Source of the DNA: Agelas oroides
Lineage: Eukaryota; Porifera; Demospongiae; Agelasida; Agelasidae
NCBI GenBank assembly: GCA_949130485.1
Contig: OX422183.1
Span: forward strand, 739,501-803,500
Length of the DNA: 64,000 bases
Direction: 5' to 3'
The position numbers and the translations under genes were made by a program. This document shows positions 20,628 to 31,199 of the stretch, in pieces (the stretch's first letter is position 1; every line of letters starts with the position of its first letter). The notes under the pieces are model-generated. The model ran no database searches. It saw only the letters and a program-made list of their open reading frames with translations, and had not been told where the DNA came from.

Positions 20628-22848
20628 CTATGTACACATTGCTACAGAGTACACTCACTCCTCCTCCATCACTAGCTAAATTACCACAGATATTGGTGTT
20701 CCCACTGATGTCCACGATACTACCATCTTTTGCACTGACTCCTCCACCATACCTACTAGCTGAGTTACCATTGAAAGTGACATTCCCACTGATGTCCACG
20801 TTGCTACTGAAATGTGCACTGACACCCCCACCATACCTACTAGCTGAGTTATTACGTAAAGTGGCGTTGCCACTGATGGTCAAATTGCTACTGTTGTGTG
20901 CACTGACACCTCCACCATACCTACTAGCTGAGTTATTATCAAAAGTGGTGTTGCCACTGATGTACACATTACTGCTGTTGTGTGCACTGACTCCTCCACC
21001 ATCGCTAGCTGAGTTACCATTGAAATTGGCATTCCCACTGATGTCCACAATGCTACTGTTCCATGCACTAATTCCTCCACCATACCTACTAGCTGAGTTA
21101 CCAATGAAAGTGGCATTCCCACTGATGTCCACAATGCTATTGAACTGTGCACTGACACCTCCACCATAACTAGCTAAGCTACCACTGAAAGTGGTGCTCC
21201 CACTGATGTCCACCTTGCTACTGTTCTGTGAACTGACTCCTCCACCATACTCGCTAGCTGAATTTTCACTGAAAGTAGTGTTCCCACTGATGTACACATT
21301 ACTACTGATCAGTACACTAACTCCTCCACCATTCTCACTAGCTGAGTTATTACTGAAAGTGGTGTTCCCACTGATGTACACAATGCTACCGTCCCATGCA
21401 CTAATTCCTCCACCATACCTACTAGCTGAGTTACCACTAAAGGTGGTGCTCCCACCAATGTCCACATTGCTATTGTCCTGTACGCTGACTCCTCCACCAT
21501 CATGCCCAGCTGAGTTACCATTAAATATAGCGTTCCCACTGATGTCCACATTGCTACTGACCAGTGCACTGACCCCTCCACCATACTGTCTAGCTGAGTT
21601 GCCAGTGAAAGTGGTGTTCCCACTGATGTCCACATTGCTGTTGTACCATGCATACACTCCTCCACCATCATTTGAATAAACTGAGTTGCCACTGAAAGTG
21701 GTGGTCTCACAGATGGTCACATTGCTACTGACTTGTACACTGACTCCCCCACCATACCAAAAAGCTGAGTTATGACTGAAGATGGTGTTCCCACTTATCA
21801 TCACATTGGTACTGCCTCCTGCACTGACTCCTCCACCATACCACCAAGCTACGTTATGACTGAAGGTGGTGTTCCCACTGATAGTGAAATTGCTACTGTT
21901 CCATGCATTGACTCCTCCGCCCCACGTAGCTGTGTTACGACTGAAGATGGTGTTCCCACTAATCATCACATTGCTACTGTTCCATGCACTGACTCCTCCA
22001 CCATCCTTACTAGCTGAGTTATGACTGAAAGTGGTGTCCCCACTGATGGTCACATTGCTACTATCTCGTGCACTGACTCCTCCACCATACTTCCCAACTG
22101 AGTTACGACTGAAAGTAGTGTTTCCACTAATGTCCACATTGCTACTGAGTGCACTGATTCCTCCACCATCATTAGCTGAGTTACCACTGAAAGTAGTTCT
22201 GACAGTGAACTTGAGATTACTCCTGTGTGCAAAGACACCACCTCCACAACATGTGTTAGCACTTTGATGCTGATAACATCTTCCATTTGAGCACTGCCTA
22301 CAGTTGTTTAAGAAGCTGTTGTTTCCTCTCAGAATCACATGACTGTCAACCACCCCAAGTGCAGTACCATAGCTATCCCAGAAGGTGCAGTCAATGATCT
22401 CAGCCATCTGAACCGATTCAAGGTGCAATCCATAGTAGGTTACGAAATGCTTACCATACGAATCCTGAACTATACCAGGTCTTGCACAGGCAACAAAAGC
22501 TAAGCCATCTATTATCACTTCTGAGATGCCCATCAAGCTAAATCCGACATAGGAGCTACATGCAACTGCACTACAGTTTCCAAGGAATTCCACGTGGTAG
22601 ACACTTGTAATTGTCAGGTTAAAATTGAGTGTATGATTACCTGGCAAGAACAGCAGTGTGAGGTTTGATTCCTTGAAATATTGGCCAGGGTCTTGTGCAT
22701 ACTCAGAGAGTGTTCGGCAGGGGTATGTGGGGCAGGATGTGTTTGTTGATGTTGGTCTCACATGGAGGGTTACTCCATAGGTCAGTGAGGGGACGGTCAG
22801 CAGAACCACAGTCAGGGCCAGTGTGAGCACTCCCTGGTGGGAAACCAT
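20515..22848 (-). CDS. Pmp-repeat protein, N-terminal part with signal peptide
   Basis: Starting at ATG 22848, the protein has a clear signal peptide (GVLTLALTVVLLTVPSLTYG) and a leading domain (LHVRPTSTNTSCPTYPCRTL, LLFLPGNHTL, VEFLGNCSAV) that resembles the cap of right-handed beta-helix proteins. About 21 nearly identical 28-residue repeats follow (ISGNTTFSxNSASxxGGGVSA, 84-nt period). The frame ends 11 codons past a break at about 20528. There an 11-nt deletion, bounded by CTGA microhomology, removes part of one repeat and shifts into the frame that continues to 16332. Without it the protein would be about 2170 residues. The deletion may be a real null allele or a repeat assembly error. 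Confidence 0.85.
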   Translation of the reverse strand: MVSHQGVLTLALTVVLLTVPSLTYGVTLHVRPTSTNTSCPTYPCRTLSEYAQDPGQYFKESNLTLLFLPGNHTLNFNLTITSVYHVEFLGNCSAVACSSYVGFSLMGISEVIIDGLAFVACARPGIVQDSYGKHFVTYYGLHLESVQMAEIIDCTFWDSYGTALGVVDSHVILRGNNSFLNNCRQCSNGRCYQHQSANTCCGGGVFAHRSNLKFTVRTTFSGNSANDGGGISALSSNVDISGNTTFSRNSVGKYGGGVSARDSSNVTISGDTTFSHNSASKDGGGVSAWNSSNVMISGNTIFSRNTATWGGGVNAWNSSNFTISGNTTFSHNVAWWYGGGVSAGGSTNVMISGNTIFSHNSAFWYGGGVSVQVSSNVTICETTTFSGNSVYSNDGGGVYAWYNSNVDISGNTTFTGNSARQYGGGVSALVSSNVDISGNAIFNGNSAGHDGGGVSVQDNSNVDIGGSTTFSGNSASRYGGGISAWDGSIVYISGNTTFSNNSASENGGGVSVLISSNVYISGNTTFSENSASEYGGGVSSQNSSKVDISGSTTFSGSLASYGGGVSAQFNSIVDISGNATFIGNSASRYGGGISAWNSSIVDISGNANFNGNSASDGGGVSAHNSSNVYISGNTTFDNNSASRYGGGVSAHNSSNLTISGNATLRNNSASRYGGGVSAHFSSNVDISGNVTFNGNSASRYGGGVSAKDGSIVDISGNTNICGNLASDGGGVSVLCSNVYIGGDTTFSGNSASENGGGISAQNSSKVDINGNTTFSWA

Positions 22849-22945
22849 TGTGGGGAAGCTGTAGAGGGAGACATGCAGTAGTGACCAATAATATCATTGT
22901 CTTCTACACAGTACAGACACCTTTGAACAATGAAAAACGAAGCTA

Positions 22946-22956
22946 GTTTATATTTT
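22946..22956 (-). promoter_or_regulatory. possible TATA box of the Pmp-repeat gene
   Basis: The minus strand reads AAAATATAAAC about 100 nt before the start codon at 22848, in an AT-rich stretch. Only position and sequence support it. Confidence 0.25.
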
Positions 22957-23360
22957 TTCAACTAGAGAAGTACATTAGAGAATCTTAAGGTGTATAGTGT
23001 ATACATGCATCGTTAGTGCATGAGCACACAAGTAGCTGCATGACATTAGCCACATTGGCTGACTCGCACCATTTTTCAACATCAACATAGACACATGAAC
23101 ACAACATACACATTAAAACCTGTCCACACACAACAGAACACTGAAATTTGGGCTTTTGTGAAATATCATGCAAAAATTTCAACATAATTATATTACACAC
23201 ATAATTTTATTATACTAGCTCAGACTCCATCCCGGGACATTTTGCTAGTTAACGTGAAGAGTGCATCAATAAAAATTACAATGACGCTATGTAACAGATA
23301 GAACAGTCATAAAAAGTGAGAGAGAAGCACTGACGAAAGCACTAGCTACTTATATATAAA

Positions 23361-24267
23361 AAGTCACAAAAAAGTTTTCAGAATGAAAACAAGCGCATGT
23401 AGGGATGGAACCCTCAAAAAACCAGCCAAACAAGATGGGAATGACACCACAACACATTTATACCATCCCTACATCTTGTGCCATTTTGCCAACTATGCTT
23501 TTCATTAGTTATGTGCATAGCAGGGTTGTGGAAGGCAGTTGGGAGGGTATTGCTGGGTGCGTAGTGCATGTTGATGTGCATGGAGAGTGTGTATGCTGTG
23601 GTTGGATGCAATGTAGTTGCTACTGAGCATGGCAGGTATAGTCTGTCTTGTATGCAGAAACTGTGGGCAGTGCTGGGTCTGTATATGGTATGTTGGGAGT
23701 TTTAAGTTATGTTATTGCTGCTGAATGTGGCAGAATCTGATATGGATTGTCTTTTATGTGGAAGGCTGTGGAGTGAGCAGTGCTGAGTACCGTGTTCATC
23801 AAGGGGTAGTCACTTATATGTCGCCTGTAGAAGCGTTTGCAACCGCGATCAAGTTTTTTGATCGGCAAAGTGTGCTTGATCGCTTGATCGTCCTCTTCTG
23901 AGGCTCTTGATCGCTTGATTTTCAATGGTCAAAGGTGAAATTGCAGCTGCGCGTTCTTGATTGTTGATTTTTAGCAGTTCGGAAGTCACCTTGATCCCTT
24001 GATCGGACCCCCAAAAGGGCTTTGATCGCTTGATTAAGTTTTTATCCCGGTTGCAAACGCTTCTACACGGGACATATAAGTGACTACCCCTTGTTCATTT
24101 AGTGAGTGTGTAGAGAGTTTTTTTTGTTGTGCATAGTTGGCAAAATGGCACAAGATGTAGGGATGGTATAAATGTGTTGTGGTGTCATTCCCATCTTGTT
24201 TGGCTGGTTTTTGAGGGTTCCATCCCTACATGCGCTTGTTTTCATTCGGAAAACGTTTTTGTGACTT
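23361..24267. mobile_element. long-TIR foldback transposon, about 900 bp
   Basis: The left end 23361-23498 and the right end 24131-24267 are inverted copies of about 138 bp (AAGTCACAAAAA, CATGTAGGGATGGAACCCTC, GCCATTTTGCCAACTATG). The middle has no coding capacity and holds another element at 23800-24092. A third, diverged relative lies at 63141-63575. Confidence 0.85.
23800..24092. mobile_element. nested inverted-repeat MITE, GATC-rich
   Basis: The left end CAAGGGGTAGTCACTTATAT is inverted at the right end, ATATAAGTGACTACCCCTTG. Inner arms share GTAGAAGCGTTTGCAACC. The flanks both read TTCAT, a likely 5-bp target duplication. The core is unusual: CTTGATCG and TTGATC recur about ten times. 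It was inserted into the larger foldback element. Confidence 0.85.
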
Positions 24268-25539
24268 GTTCCCGCTGTTTTTTTTTATTGTTTTTTTTTT
24301 TTTAGAAATAGTAAGAGAGAAGAGAGGCAAGGGGAAGATGCATGGTCTGTAAAGCATAAAAGCATAGAACTGTGTTGTTCACAAAGAACAAAGAATCATC
24401 ATAAATTCAAATGCTTCCAAGTGAAATTGTGAATTTATCTACGGGGTTTAGAAGCCCAAGCAAAACCTCATAAAACCCAAGTGCAAAGCACATGAGTTTC
24501 ATGGGGCTTAGCACACATGCTAAATCCCAATGCTGTGGTGTCAAAATGATAGCCTAAGATACTCACTGTAAAACTGTTGCTGTAGTGGTGTCTTACGACT
24601 CAATACTACATGTATGTGAGCTCTGTGGGCACAAAGTCTGCAGAGAGTTTTTGGTGAACTCAATAGTAGTCCACATGAAGTGAGCGAGAGCTGAACAACC
24701 GCCAGTTTCTGCAGCTGCCTTCTTTAGTGTGGAAGTTTTTGAATGAAGCCACCATTGACTCGGTGCTACTAGCTGCAATTCGAAGACCAAACTAACACTA
24801 GGCTGCATTGGAGAAATATGAAGACTCGGGCACAACACAAAAGGAGGATGTTAAGACACCAGCCAAAATGCTACCATCAACTCTAAGTAAACATAATAAT
24901 TATGTATGTGTACTATATGCATTTTTGTTGTAAATGACTAGCAAATTTGGAATGTGAAAGTTCAGAATAAAGAATTGAATATCAGTGGCTAGTGTTCTAA
25001 GTCATATAATCCACCTAGATACGAAGTACTTAATGGTTAAAACACTAGCTGGCAAGGACCGGAAGTAGAAACCGCTGCACTAGCAAACTACATGTGCTGT
25101 AGTGTGCGAGTCCTCATATTATGACACACTTTCATTTACAGCAGCTCTAGCAATACATACCTTATAATACTTCTCCTGGAAACATGCACATCTCCTTTCT
25201 ATGTTTTGCGTCATACTATATACCTGACTTTGGCTGTTGCCATCCGAAGTTCATCTTTCACGGTAAGCTAATTCTCTCTGTCTCTGAACACGTGCTCAGT
25301 TGAGCTTCTGGGGGGGGAGGGGGGGCGTAGTTTCTATGAATAATGTTATTCTAGCAAAATGGCGTATAGCACTAAGCTTTAACATCAGAGTGCTTGGATA
25401 TCACCGAAGAATAGTTCGAGTTCTGCAATAACGATAAGTAGTGAGTGCAATACCCGGTGATTTATGCCGTTTTTTCGCGTTTGAATCGTTGTAATAGCTT
25501 CAGCCGTTATCGTGCTAGCTTGGCTGACAGTACACTGAC

Positions 25540-25540
<1 letters not shown>
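24268..25540. other. no supported gene
   Basis: The stretch contains poly-T runs, a poly-G run near 25310-25326 and short open frames without splice or domain support. Nothing else is identified. Confidence 0.5.
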
Positions 25541-25617
<77 letters not shown>

Positions 25618-25623
25618 AGAAAG
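25541..25623. repeat. (GAAA)n microsatellite
   Basis: About 19 GAAA units run uninterrupted. They sit 55 bp before a possible first exon at 25679. Confidence 0.95.
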
Positions 25624-25678
25624 TCAGAAGATAGACGATTTGCCCGTTTTAGCGACTTGCCGGTCTGGTACTTCAGCG

Positions 25679-25725
25679 ATGTCCTCCAGCAAAGTTAACG
25701 GTCCCGTTGCTCATGGAAGCACTCG
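25679..25725 (+). CDS. possible first coding exon, unknown gene
   Basis: ATG begins a frame MSSSKVNGPVAHGSTR that ends at a donor-like CG|gtaatg. The surrounding sequence is richer in CpG than its neighbours. No downstream exon was found, so this is only a candidate. Confidence 0.15.
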
Positions 25726-26706
25726 GTAATGCCTGATATGGCTCGTAGAGGCCTTTGACTAATCTAACGTAGACATTTCGAGTGTGTCATTTGTGCACTT
25801 TTATTGGGGCCGCCATTTTTTTTCGGGACCATCCCTACATATGGCGTACTACCGTACGCCATGATATCGGTGGAATATACCTAGAAGACTGATCTAGGCA
25901 TCCATCTTTGTAGTTTGGTATACAACCATCTTAGTGAGAGAGACTTGTAATGTGTGACTCTGCTTTCCCATGAAATGTGTGTGTATGCTGGTGTCCGCAT
26001 GATTTGGGACCCCCCAAATTTGGGACCCACAGGTTCCCATAACACTAGGCCCTGGGGTCCCCAGAACTTTGGTGATGTAGGATCTTTCAGTGATTTCGGT
26101 TTGTGTTATACAGTGCACTCAAATGAACATGCAGGTACTGACACCTATATGTAGGTACTTGTATACACTATGCTTTGCATTTGTAACCCATGGCATGCCA
26201 TGACAAATTTGCTCCCCCCCAACTTGTTCCTCCCGAACCATTTTTCCATAAATATGGACCCCTGAAAGTATTTCAAGTATGAAAAATTTGTACCCCACTG
26301 AAATATTTGGACCACCCTACAATACTGTTGTGATGGACTGCTTATTATTATGCTTTATATTGCTTATTATTATGATTTATATAATCACTGTTAATGAGTT
26401 TCATAGGGTTTTCCATATTTGGTTATTTCTGTAGGTTAGGATACTGTGGTGTGCATGTTTTCGTTAACACTTCTTTTGCTGTATAAGATAGGGCAGGTTT
26501 GCTACAAAAACTGTGGGTTCCTGTGTTTGTGTATCACCTTTAGGTTATGTCTTTTGGCTCAATATGTAATATTAATACATAGTTTTCCTGTTAGGTCAGT
26601 TGTGCAATCCTCTTGGTTAGATCAATTCGATACTGTAACTATTTAAAGCTCTGTAAGTTCAATTGTGTGTGTTCAGTTCAGGGGAGGGTATATTATCTAT
26701 GACTGT

Positions 26707-27023
26707 ATACACAGCAAAATCGTACGTTTTGCATTAGAACTGGAACCAATCTGATCCAGCGGCAGAAACGCAACCGAAAGATTTTGGCAACGGGTCTGAT
26801 ACCGAACTGTAAATCGGATCTGCAATCACTTCTGCAGCTCTGTATCAGTTCTACAAAAACAGCCCAAAGACATGCTATTCATACAGGTCTGACACAGATA
26901 TGTGCGTACTGATCTGATACTATCCTGATGCTACTGTGGTACTGATTCAGTTCCGAAAATATGCCCGTAACAGAACTGTTTGGCAACGGCACCATATCGG
27001 GTCAGAAAATTTTTGGCTGTGTA
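26707..27023. mobile_element. imperfect TIR MITE
   Basis: The left end TACACAGCAAAATCGTACG and the right end, whose complement is TACACAGCCAAAAATTTTC, are similar. Inner sequence repeats GATCTGATAC and GTTCTG words in both orientations. No coding capacity. Confidence 0.5.
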
Positions 27024-27214
27024 GGGTTCATGGTACAACCGAACTCCATCGGTTTGGTATCACTTCGCCTACTCCCATTTTGCCTACACCCATTTCGCCT
27101 ACTAAGAATCAAATTGTGCCATTTTGCCTACTCAACTAAAAACAATTTTTTTGTTGACACTAATTGATTGACTGGTATTTAATGTTTGTGACAGACACTG
27201 ATGCTTGACAAGGG

Positions 27215-27224
27215 TATATAAAAG
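27215..27224 (+). promoter_or_regulatory. TATA-like box inside the TIR element
   Basis: TATATAAAAG lies about 40 nt before an ATG at 27264 that opens only a 16-codon frame. It is about 230 nt before the 89-codon frame at 27449. Confidence 0.3.
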
Positions 27225-27448
27225 TAGTATAGTGGCATGCATATCATAAACTACTGATTCACAATGGAGCGTTTCATACGCCATACAGTTGCACTAGCTT
27301 TTGCGCCTCTTTGATTTTGTATGACTAGCCTGGCAAGCAGTCAAGGTTACAGCTCCCAATCTGCCCAGGGTTGATGAGTTTGTAGCCTGCTTCGAAGAAG
27401 CATGGCTGGTGGGCACTTTCTCTCCTCGCAGGAATGTCCACGACATAG

Positions 27449-27718
27449 ATGCAAACAGCCCAAGGGCAAACAACGTTGAAGGCTAGCAAAATGAACTTAA
27501 ACGAGTTGCCAGAAAAGCACATCCAATTGCAAAAGTATATGAAATTTTTAAGCAGGAACAAGCCCACACAGCTGGCAACTGGTTCTCAACCACCGAAAAG
27601 GGCCAAGAAGTTCATCTCAAAGGATAAGAAGATAGAAGAATTGAAGAAAAGGTTTAGCCAGGACACTATTTCATTAGGTGGATACGTTAGTGCAATTTCT
27701 GCATACACTGCTATTTAG
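27449..27718 (+). CDS. small Lys-rich ORF inside the TIR element, unknown
   Basis: The 89-residue frame has a basic helical stretch (SQPPKRAKKFISKDKKIEEL followed by KKRFSQDT) and a hydrophobic end (YVSAISAYTAI). I recognise no transposase motif. It may be a remnant of an element protein or chance. Confidence 0.2.
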   Translation: MQTAQGQTTLKASKMNLNELPEKHIQLQKYMKFLSRNKPTQLATGSQPPKRAKKFISKDKKIEELKKRFSQDTISLGGYVSAISAYTAI

Positions 27719-28010
27719 TGATACAATTGGTGTTGTAACTAAAACAGTATTGATTGCTGTACTTAAAAATTGTTCTTAGTTGAGTAGGCGAAATAGCACA
27801 ATTTGACCATTAGTAGGCGAAATGGGAGTAGGCGAAGTGGGACTAACCCATTCCACCCACTCACGCATGGGCAGTTCGTTACCACGAACTTCGGTGCAGA
27901 GACTACCTTAGTGTTACTTTTAATTGCGCGTACTAAATTTAGCAATTTTTAGCACTACTGAAATAAGAACTCCCAAGTAATAAATAATATAAGGGGGGGA
28001 CGAATTTTAG

Positions 28011-28906
28011 GGGGATCCTGTCACGTAGTATTTGGACCCCCGCAGTAATTGGACCCCCGGTCCAAATATTACGGTAGCATTTGGACCCCCTTTGAAGCAT
28101 TTGGATCCCCCCTAAGAAGCACGCGCGCAACGCGTTGGTTGATCACTTTCTGGGACAACTGTGCGAATCTGTCAATCTAAGGTGAGAATACAGGACAATA
28201 CAAAGGTAGGTAGAGTCACAAAATGCGAATTGGAAGACTGAAGACAACGGAAGGAGAGAGATCGCTACCAGAGTACCGAGGATCGAGACAAGTCTCGCAA
28301 GCCAGACCCACTTTCGCATAAAAGGGAAGAGTCTGGTGAGCTGGACACGGCTTCACGGTATGTGCAGTTCACCAGACCTTCCCTTTCGCTAAAGTGGGTC
28401 TGGTTTGCGAGACAATAGATCGAGGCGAGGAAAGAGACGGTAAACAGCGAGAGATTGTGAAGAAGACGAACACCAGGAGGCAGAGAGTGTACTACCTGTA
28501 TACCATACCTCATATGTGAATGCATGTGTTCAACTGTACTTGACTCTATTGTAACAGTTGTTTATACATTGTTAGTTAATTTTTTTTTGCGTGCGTGTGG
28601 ATGATTTACATTGCAGTGCCAAATTAATTGTAGTATCATTGTAGTGTCACGCCAGAAACTTTCAAACTTTCAGCAGGTCCAAATACAGCAAATTTCTGGA
28701 ATTACTGCTTAGAGCACATGGGGGTCGAAATACTTCGGTACTACTTCGAAGTGTTTGGACCGGGAGTTCAAACACTTCGAAGTAGTTGGACCCCATGGGG
28801 GGTCCAGTTATTTCAGAGGGGGTCCAAATACTTCAGCACTACTCTGAAGTAATTGGACCGGGGGGAACTATTTCAGGGGGGTCCATTTTTTTCGTGACAG
28901 TCCAAA
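28011..28906. mobile_element. TIR element with TTTGGACCCCC subterminal repeats
   Basis: Ends CCTGTCACG (28017) and CGTGACAGT (28900) are inverted. Both subterminal regions carry many copies of a (A/T)TTGGACCCC word in either orientation. A second MITE is nested at 28292-28413. No transposase. Confidence 0.7.
28292..28413. mobile_element. nested hairpin MITE, GTCTCGCAA ends
   Basis: The left arm GTCTCGCAAGCCAGACCCAC and the right arm GTGGGTCTGGTTTGCGAGAC are near-perfect inverted repeats. The next inner blocks TTTCGCataaAAGGGAAGAG and CTTCCCTTTCGCTAAAG also pair imperfectly. A relative with the same ends lies at 58934-59055, and a degraded one near 42597. Confidence 0.85.
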
Positions 28907-28974
28907 TTAAAATACAATCCTACAATCCTACTCATGTTTTCACGTAAAGTACACGGCCTGGCATACACAAGAGC

Positions 28975-30360
28975 TGTGTGACGCTGTTCCACATCCGCGC
29001 GCCTGTACAAGTGTTCACCAGTGTGCGACTACTTTCCACTTGCGCACTACTTCACTGTACACTACTCAGCCATTGTACGTAAGATGTTCATGCGTGCATT
29101 ATTAGTACTGTACACTAACGTTCACTATATGCGCAAGTGCTTGCGTCTGTACCTATATACAGTACATGTACACTGTGCGATACTTTTTACATGTGCACCC
29201 CACCACTACGCACATGTTCACTACGCAATGTCGTTTCCAAATGCGCCCTCTTCTACCATGTGGCACCGTAGTACATTGCAGGCGCACAGCCAGTCAGCCA
29301 GTCAAATTCCACACATTGTAACTGTGCGACGTCTTTCTGCATCAACGCCTCTATAATTATGCTACTAAATGCCGAATGCAGTCAACTTACCTTTCAACTG
29401 TGGCGTAAGTTCTTTCTGTGATGATGCTCTTTCCGTGCAATTGTCACTGAAGCTGCATGTACAAACATTTGGGTTATGCACATCATAAATATAGGTCTTC
29501 TGAACACCTTGATTACAAAGTGTAGTTGAGAAGCTTCCCTTCTCAGTCTTTTTTCAGTGCATGTATAAATCTGGTAAAGTATTTGCACATCTAGGCCTGG
29601 AGGAATTTCTTGGTTATGGTAAAAAATGCCAGGAATGTACGCAAATAGGTGAAGGGACTAAAGAAGCTCCTCAACAAACTTTCAACACATTCCTTAGCTA
29701 GTAGTAGCACACCAATGCAACTGAGATGGCCTAAAAATATGCAAAATTAACCCAAGCATTCTCACAGTAATGATTTCTTTTATAATTCAATATGGTCAAG
29801 TTGAAGGAATGAAACTGCAACTATAAGCAAATGTGATGGCCAAGCAGTTTGAGTACTAGTTTCACTGTTTCGGCTGACATTCACTGGAGTAATTTACATA
29901 TACAATGTGGTGTGCATCATGTCATTATGTGTCATATTTCTTAATTCTGGCCGCAGCCAAGTATATTAATTTTTAAGTAGCTATGTTACCGGAATAAGTA
30001 AATATAATAGCTCTTTTTTCCTTTTATTTTTCCTTCTTTCTACGAGCATAACTGCACCCCAAGTGGAAAGAAAAGGGTGACTGGGGTTCAGGCAGTAACT
30101 GCATCCAAAGTGCCAAGTATCGGGTGTAGGTTGTAGGCCATTTCTTCCTGCGCATAGCTAACATCAGATCCAATAGAGGAGAAAGGCCATATGTATGAAG
30201 GGTGTGGTAAGCAAGGGTGAAAGACAGAGGGTTAAATGAAGACATAGTTCTACTCACAACAAAGGCACTGAGGAACAGAGGGTACGTAAAAATGAGGTGC
30301 AGTATCCAGCCGTTAACCGTAAGATTAGCCATGCACGTAGAGTGAAGTGAAGCTAACTTG
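28975..30360. other. no supported gene
   Basis: The stretch 28975-29360 repeats loosely related GTACACTNTGCG words, and several short frames lack splice or domain support. Nothing else is identified. Confidence 0.4.
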
Positions 30361-30713
30361 CATAGGCGACGGAAGCGGGGGGGCACGTGCCCCCCCCCCA
30401 AACCTTGAGGCTGGGAGGGCACGGGGGGCATGCGCATTTTTGAGCGAGCCAGAGAACGCTTGACACTTAGTTACTTGCAGAAAGAAGACAGCAAGTGACA
30501 GGAGGTAAAAGAAACACGCCATGTAACGTTACCAGGTTACGAATGGAAAAAGTTTGTTAGTTTTGCTGTAGTCTCGCGGCCATTCTGACCTCTGAGCTAC
30601 AGCGCTTCGCGCGGCCCCTCCCACACCCCTCCCCTACGGCCGCTAAGCGGCCGCCGCGCTACAACTGTGCCCCCCCCCCCCCCCCCAAATTCGATCTGCT
30701 TCCGGCGCCTATG
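30361..30713. mobile_element. hAT-like MITE with CATAGGCGnCGGAAGC ends
   Basis: CATAGGCGACGGAAGC at 30361 and its near complement GCTTCCGGCGCCTATG ending at 30713 bound about 350 bp with G and C runs just inside each end. No coding capacity. Confidence 0.75.
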
Positions 30714-31025
30714 ACTTGGCTTTGTAATGTGTCTGTTGGAGTGGAAAAATGGAGGTTGTGGTAGTTGGGTGTTATAGGAAAGTGTGTTGTAAACGTTGAC
30801 AGGTATGTACGGTTTGTTTTGTGGGGTGTGGGCTAAACAGGGTGGTTGGTGTACATGTATATGACTGGATGTACGAGTTGTAGTGTATCAGTGTGCATGA
30901 AGCTCCTTGTTTGCAGAGGAAGTTGTGTGTCGAGTGGGGGAGCACCAGCACCAGCTGGCACATCGGTGTTCACCATGCGAAAATTTCCACGCACACACAG
31001 GGTGCGAAGCCAAAACACAATTGGA

Positions 31026-31195
31026 CATGGGGATGGGGCATTTTATGGCTTGGATGGGATGGGGCATTTATGGCTTGGATGGGATGGGGCATTTATGGCT
31101 TAAATGGGTGGGGCATTTACGACTTAAATGGATGGGGCATTTATGGCTTAAATGGGTGGGCGTTTATGACTTAAATGGGTGGGGCAGTTATGGGA
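31026..31195. repeat. minisatellite, about 25-bp unit, about 7 copies
   Basis: Units of the form ATGGGTGGGGCATTTATGGC plus TTAA or TTGG are repeated head to tail with small length changes. Confidence 0.9.
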
Positions 31196-31199
31196 AAGT

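Larger units (their letters stand above)
27061..27840. mobile_element. TIR element with GTAGGCGAAATGGG ends and internal promoter-like box
   Basis: About 80 bp at each end are inverted copies. The left reads CACTTCGCCTACTCCCATTT and CTACTCAACTAAAAACAATT. The right reads AATTGTTCTTAGTTGAGTAG and GGGAGTAGGCGAAGTGG. Each end repeats CGCCTACT two to four times, a likely transposase-binding array. The interior has a TATATAAAAG box at 27215 and an 89-codon frame at 27449-27718. Confidence 0.8.

Noticed and set aside
20254..22267. Long plus-strand open frames rich in Leu and Pro opposite the Pmp repeats
   Set aside because: They arise because the 84-nt repeat period is a multiple of three and keeps the antisense frames open. 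They have no domain and the real signal peptide is on the minus strand.
16332..22848. Bacterial contamination, because of Pmp repeats
   Set aside because: The C-terminus is a multipass domain with no autotransporter beta-barrel. The gene lies in sequence continuous with animal introns and MITEs, and base composition does not jump.
30024..30437. 137-codon minus-strand frame
   Set aside because: It runs into the inverted-repeat element at 30361 and shows no domain.
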